NCBI GenBank assembly: GCA_964436635.1
Contig: CAYTDM010000002.1
Location: 120,093 to 184,092, forward strand
Source: DASRQK01 sp964436635
GTDB taxonomy: Bacteria; Bacteroidota; Bacteroidia; Sphingobacteriales; Sphingobacteriaceae
Direction of reading: 5' to 3'
DNA: 64,000 nucleotides
A program made the translations under genes and the position numbers. This document shows positions 61,539 through 64,000 of the stretch, piece after piece. The stretch's first letter is position 1, and every line of letters starts with the position of its first letter. The notes under the pieces were generated by a model. That model saw nothing but the letters and a program-made list of their open reading frames with translations, did no database searches and was not told the DNA's origin.

Positions 61539-61568
61539 CATTTTGTGTAGGTCAAACCCCATTTGGTT
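61539..61568 (+). promoter_or_regulatory. LytTR-like direct-repeat site 4
   Basis: CATTTTGTG (61539) and CATTTGGTT (61560), 21-bp period, with TAGGTCAAA between and gaaagaatt after; closest match to site 1. It points away from the precursor gene toward the truncated gene at 61934. Confidence 0.6.
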
Positions 61569-61592
61569 GAAAGAATTGGGTAAATACACCTT

Positions 61593-61634
61593 CAAATCCC
61601 CATTTTTGCACGCCTTGATAAAAATGGGGGTTTG
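61593..61634. terminator. Bidirectional hairpin between site 4 and the small gene at 61650
   Basis: A 15-bp stem, caaatccccattttt pairing with aaaaatgggggtttg (one G-U), with a 12-nt loop; T-rich on both sides. Confidence 0.75.
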
Positions 61635-61649
61635 ATGTATTTGTCTCAA

Positions 61650-61808
61650 TCATTCCAAAATATACGATCCGAAAATAAAACTTGGAGCCTTGTCCTTGTA
61701 TCCATATTCAATGATCGGAGACCTATCCGTTCCTGTCATGGTGCGGTATCCCCAAATCACTGCTCTATAAAACTGTTCGGTGTCAGACTTTTTTGATGGC
61801 ATTTTCAT
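61650..61808 (-). CDS. Small hypothetical protein
   Basis: 52 residues (MKMPSKKSDTEQFYRAVIWG, then YRTMTGTDRS and PSFIFGSYILE) ending 15 bases before a strong hairpin. The amino-acid composition is protein-like, but I recognise no family. It may be a fragment of a larger gene. Real at low to moderate confidence because of the downstream terminator. Confidence 0.4.
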   Translation of the reverse strand: MKMPSKKSDTEQFYRAVIWGYRTMTGTDRSPIIEYGYKDKAPSFIFGSYILE

Positions 61809-61933
61809 GCTGCAATTTAGACTTGACAATAACTAACCCAAGTTTCGTGTTTCAAGACATGAAATCCGCTATAAGCTAAAGCATATTTTCAATTAAATCT
61901 GGTTATTCTGGTAATATTAAATGCAAGTAAAAA

Positions 61934-62056
61934 ATGAAAGAAACATCCAAAAGTTGGCTTTATGAATTAGAAAAAGAATTACATCCCGATACGCTCATGT
62001 CCGACGACTGGAACAACAATAAAATGAAGTTGCTACATTTGACTGGAGACTTTTAG
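61934..62056 (+). pseudogene. Small gene truncated by the IS3-family insertion
   Basis: Reads MKETSKSWLYELEKELHPDT, then LMSDDWNNNKMKLLH, and runs into the left IS end at about 62040, where a stop follows within a few codons. The sequence to the right of the IS shows no continuing frame, so the downstream part is lost or very short. It is the only forward gene after LytTR-like site 4. Confidence 0.45.
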
Positions 62057-62091
62057 GGTAAAATTTTTAACTTTAAAAGTCAGTAGTTATT

Positions 62092-62409
62092 ATGGGAAAA
62101 ACATCAAGAGTATTTGATGAACAATTTAAGCGGATGGCGATAGAGTTATCCTATGCGAAAGGCAGCGTGAAGGCTGCAGCAGATGAGTTGGATATGGATC
62201 CATCGCTTCTGTCGAAATGGCGGCGTGATCCCCGGTTCAACGAAAACCATGTCCACCCCTTACCATGGTTAAGTGGACCTTCCGGAGACCTTGAGGGAGA
62301 AAACCGGAGATTACGCAAGGCCTTGCGTGAGATGACCCTTGAAAGGGATATATTAAAAAAGGCAGTAGGCATCTTCTCCAAGGGAGACCGGAACGATTTG
62401 GGTTTATAA
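62092..62409 (+). CDS. IS3-family transposase OrfA
   Basis: 105 residues: helix-turn-helix (FDEQFKRMAIELSYAKGS, AAADELDMDPSLLSKWRRD) followed by a leucine zipper (LEGENRRLRKALREMTLERD, ILKKAVGIF). Binds the IS ends. Translation of the OrfAB fusion requires -1 slippage at 62355-62361 (A AAA AAG). Confidence 0.93.
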   Translation: MGKTSRVFDEQFKRMAIELSYAKGSVKAAADELDMDPSLLSKWRRDPRFNENHVHPLPWLSGPSGDLEGENRRLRKALREMTLERDILKKAVGIFSKGDRNDLGL

Positions 62410-63317
62410 AAGCCCACCAGGGGGAATTTCCGGTTGGGAAAATGTGTAAAGTGAGGCAGGTGAGCAGCAGTGGATATTATTACTGGTTGAAGCACCCGGT
62501 CGGCAAACGGGAGGTTGAGCGCAGTGAGCTGTCAGTGAAGATCAAGGAATGTTATGACGGGAGCAAGGGCACCTATGGCAGTCCACGCATCACCAAAGCA
62601 CTGCAGGCCGGTGGTACCGACGTATCCAGGCCCCGGGTGGCACGCATCATGCGGTGCATGGGCCTGAGAAGCATCGTAAGACGCAAGTGGCGGGTGTGCC
62701 CCACCGAATCCGGCCACGGGCTTGCCGTATGCGCCAACCTGTTGGACAGGGACTTCCATGCCGATAAACTGGGGAATAAATGGGTGGGTGACCTCACTTA
62801 CATCCCCACGGACGAAGGCTGGCTGTACCTGACCACCGTGATGGACCTGGCTGACAGGAAAATCATCGGCTGGGCGCAAAGTGAAAGCATGGAGGCGGAG
62901 CTGACGCCCATCCCCGCATTGCGGATGGCGCTGGCAAACCGAAAGCCGGAAAAAGGTATGGTATTCCATTCCGACAGGGGTGTACAGTATGCCTGCGGGG
63001 CATTTAAGGAAGCGCTAAGTCAGGCAGGCGCCAATATCCGGCAAAGCATGAGCAGGAAGGGTAATTGCTGGGATAATGCCCCTATGGAGAGCTTTTACAA
63101 GACGCTGAAAGCGGAAGAGGTGAACCGGCATCATTTCAGAACAAAACAGGAAGCAAAATTGGTCATATTCGAGTATATCGAAGGTTGGTATAACAGAAAA
63201 AGGCTGCATTCAATCCTTGGATACCTTACACCGTGCCAAGCTGAAAAAAGCTGTCAGAAAAAGCCGCTTGATAGGAAGGCTATCAACCTTAACCTAAAAG
63301 AAAAAAGTCTCCAGTAG
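62361..63317 (+). CDS. IS3-family transposase OrfB (frameshift product)
   Basis: Read in the -1 frame after the slippery site: RFGFIKAHQGEFPVGKMCKV follows directly, the usual OrfB opening; independent ATG at 62442. DDE integrase core: Asp in WVGDLTYIPTDEGWLYLT, Asp in MVFHSDRGVQYA, Glu in WDNAPMESFYKTLKAEEV. Ends in the right inverted repeat. Intact, so the IS is probably active. Confidence 0.93.
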   Translation, partial: GSRHLLQGRPERFGFIKAHQGEFPVGKMCKVRQVSSSGYYYWLKHPVGKREVERSELSVKIKECYDGSKGTYGSPRITKALQAGGTDVSRPRVARIMRCMGLRSIVRRKWRVCPTESGHGLAVCANLLDRDFHADKLGNKWVGDLTYIPTDEGWLYLTTVMDLADRKIIGWAQSESMEAELTPIPALRMALANRKPEKGMVFHSDRGVQYACGAFKEALSQAGANIRQSMSRKGNCWDNAPMESFYKTLKAEEVNRHHFRTKQEAKLVIFEYIEGWYNRKRLHSILGYLTPCQAEKSCQKKPLDRKAINLNLKEKSLQ

Positions 63318-63692
63318 ACTATTGCAATTCCATTTTAGGGCGTTCCTTAAAACCGCTTAAAACATTTTTCACATCTAAAGCATATACGTGATTCCCTTTC
63401 AAAAATTTTCTTAGGTAACAACTTGGTATTTAATGGTGTCTTTTTGCTTTGCTTTCAGAACTCATATTTTACTGAATCAGTATAGTCATTTTGATTTACA
63501 AAAATACATCCCATTATCAAATATATCTCAAACTAAACGGATGACTAACTTAGCATCCTTTTCATTTCTTACCAATAAACGTTACAAATATGTAACAGAC
63601 CTAAATTTTGCAGTTCCAAAAAATGTTCATATGTTGCTTGTGTAAGTCGGAAAAGCTTATTTTTGACTCCTTTATATTGGTTAGACCCTATA
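63318..63692. other. Non-coding stretch between the IS and attR
   Basis: 375 AT-rich bases. I see no convincing gene; a short open frame near 63433-63645 has no protein-like pattern. Probably the decayed right end of element 2. Confidence 0.5.
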
Positions 63693-63739
63693 ACTGTTAA
63701 TCAGAGGGTCGCTGGTTCGAGCCCAGCCTGAGGAGCCAA
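63693..63739 (+). repeat. attR of element 2 (partial tRNA-Asn copy)
   Basis: Exact 47-bp copy of the 3' part of tRNA-Asn from the anticodon loop to the CCA. It lacks the 5' half, so it is not a functional tRNA; it marks the right boundary. Confidence 0.93.
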
Positions 63740-63742
63740 TAG

Positions 63743-63773
63743 AAAAGCCTTGCAGCAATGTGAGGCTTTTTTT
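63743..63773 (+). terminator. Original tRNA-Asn terminator, now right of element 2
   Basis: aaaagcct pairs with aggctttt, followed by T7. Its place right after the tRNA fragment suggests it terminated the tRNA before integration. Bases 63774-64000 show no gene. Confidence 0.7.
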
Positions 63774-64000
63774 ATGCGCTGTGGTTTGGTGTTATCGATG
63801 ATTGTCAGTCGTTTACGGGTTTGATGTGGTCATGAGGCGGTTAAACATTCTATTTTTGAAATTTACCTTTTTTAGCGAGTTTCGTCAAATATTACGATTG
63901 TTTTACTCATTTCTTTACTTATTTTTATTTCATTAATTACCTCCTTTTTTCTTGGCTAATACTATCGTAAATGCACCTTTTCCTCTAAGCACATTTTCTG

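Larger units (their letters stand above)
62040..63317 (+). mobile_element. IS3-family insertion sequence
   Basis: About 1.28 kb with inverted ends actggagactttt (62042-62054) and aaaagtctccagt (63303-63315), two overlapping transposase frames and an A6G slippery site. Much richer in GC than the flanking element DNA, which suggests recent arrival. I could not identify a clear target-site duplication, so exact end bases are uncertain. Confidence 0.88.
38159..63739. mobile_element. Integrated element 2 in tRNA-Asn
   Basis: About 25.5 kb between 47-bp direct repeats, with a tyrosine-recombinase gene (interrupted by an amber codon) at the tRNA end and an IS3-family element near the other. Cargo: a peptide/RiPP and TonB-receptor locus under a LytTR two-component system, and a toxin-antitoxin-chaperone operon. 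No relaxase, coupling protein or Tra genes are seen, so it cannot self-transfer as it stands. Confidence 0.9.

Noticed and set aside
63433..63645. 70-codon forward frame
   Set aside because: No family pattern, AT-rich intergenic composition and no credible start context.
63693..63739. Second tRNA-Asn gene
   Set aside because: Only the 3' part is present, and bases before 63693 do not form the 5' acceptor or D arm; it is an attachment repeat.
38159..63739. Element 2 as a self-transmissible conjugative transposon
   Set aside because: No relaxase, TraG-type coupling protein or Tra genes found on either strand; only integrase, cargo and an IS.

Overview
The window looks like a Bacteroidota chromosome segment, most likely Sphingobacteriales. 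Evidence: a PorP/SprF-OmpA pair of type IX secretion type, SusC/SusD proteins, a GLPGLI protein, IntDOT-like tyrosine recombinases, TAnnTTTG-like promoter elements, and few Shine-Dalgarno sites. Housekeeping core genes are interrupted by two integrated elements.

Core segment A (1-7067) carries an outer-membrane beta-barrel receptor, an RsmI-like methyltransferase, an unusual FAD monooxygenase, a small membrane protein and the NIF3-like protein. Element 1 (7047-15154, about 8.1 kb) is inserted at the extreme 3' end of nif3, between 16-bp direct repeats, and separates nif3 from its usual neighbour, a C4 zinc-ribbon protein. It carries a tyrosine recombinase (probably frameshifted at its N-terminus), a membrane Ser/Thr kinase coupled to a small regulator, an XRE repressor, three lipoproteins (the last with a TonB-C-like domain) and two unknown genes.

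Core segment B (15160-38204) carries a flippase, DusB, a CtpA-type protease, an exonuclease/endonuclease/phosphatase protein, two rhomboids, MutL, UDP-glucose dehydrogenase, PorP/SprF and an OmpA protein, an M3 peptidase, Tpx, a large HEXXH/beta-propeller protein, MgtE and tRNA-Asn(GTT).

Element 2 (about 38159-63739, 25.5 kb) sits in tRNA-Asn between 47-bp direct repeats. Its integrase gene has an in-frame amber codon at codon 10, and I see no conjugation genes. The cargo is a peptide-centred locus: (i) a secreted six-cysteine peptide gene followed by beta-propeller lipoprotein, redoxin, GLPGLI and TonB-type receptor genes; (ii) a TlpA-SusC-SusD operon facing a DUF6520-like peptide and a MauE/DoxX redox membrane protein; (iii) a LytS-type kinase and LytTR regulator; (iv) a full-length LanB dehydratase, a stand-alone receiver protein and a 57-residue Thr-rich precursor without cysteine. 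Four copies of a LytTR-like direct repeat (21-22 bp period) lie upstream of units i, ii and iv, which suggests one regulon. The element also holds a toxin-antitoxin-chaperone operon resembling the CmdTAC anti-phage system (ADP-ribosyltransferase-like toxin, small antitoxin, SecB-like chaperone, with an XRE gene upstream), an unexplained strongly structured non-coding segment at 48.24-48.45 kb, and a GC-rich IS3-family insertion at its right end that truncates a small gene. The last 260 bases hold a terminator and no recognisable gene.
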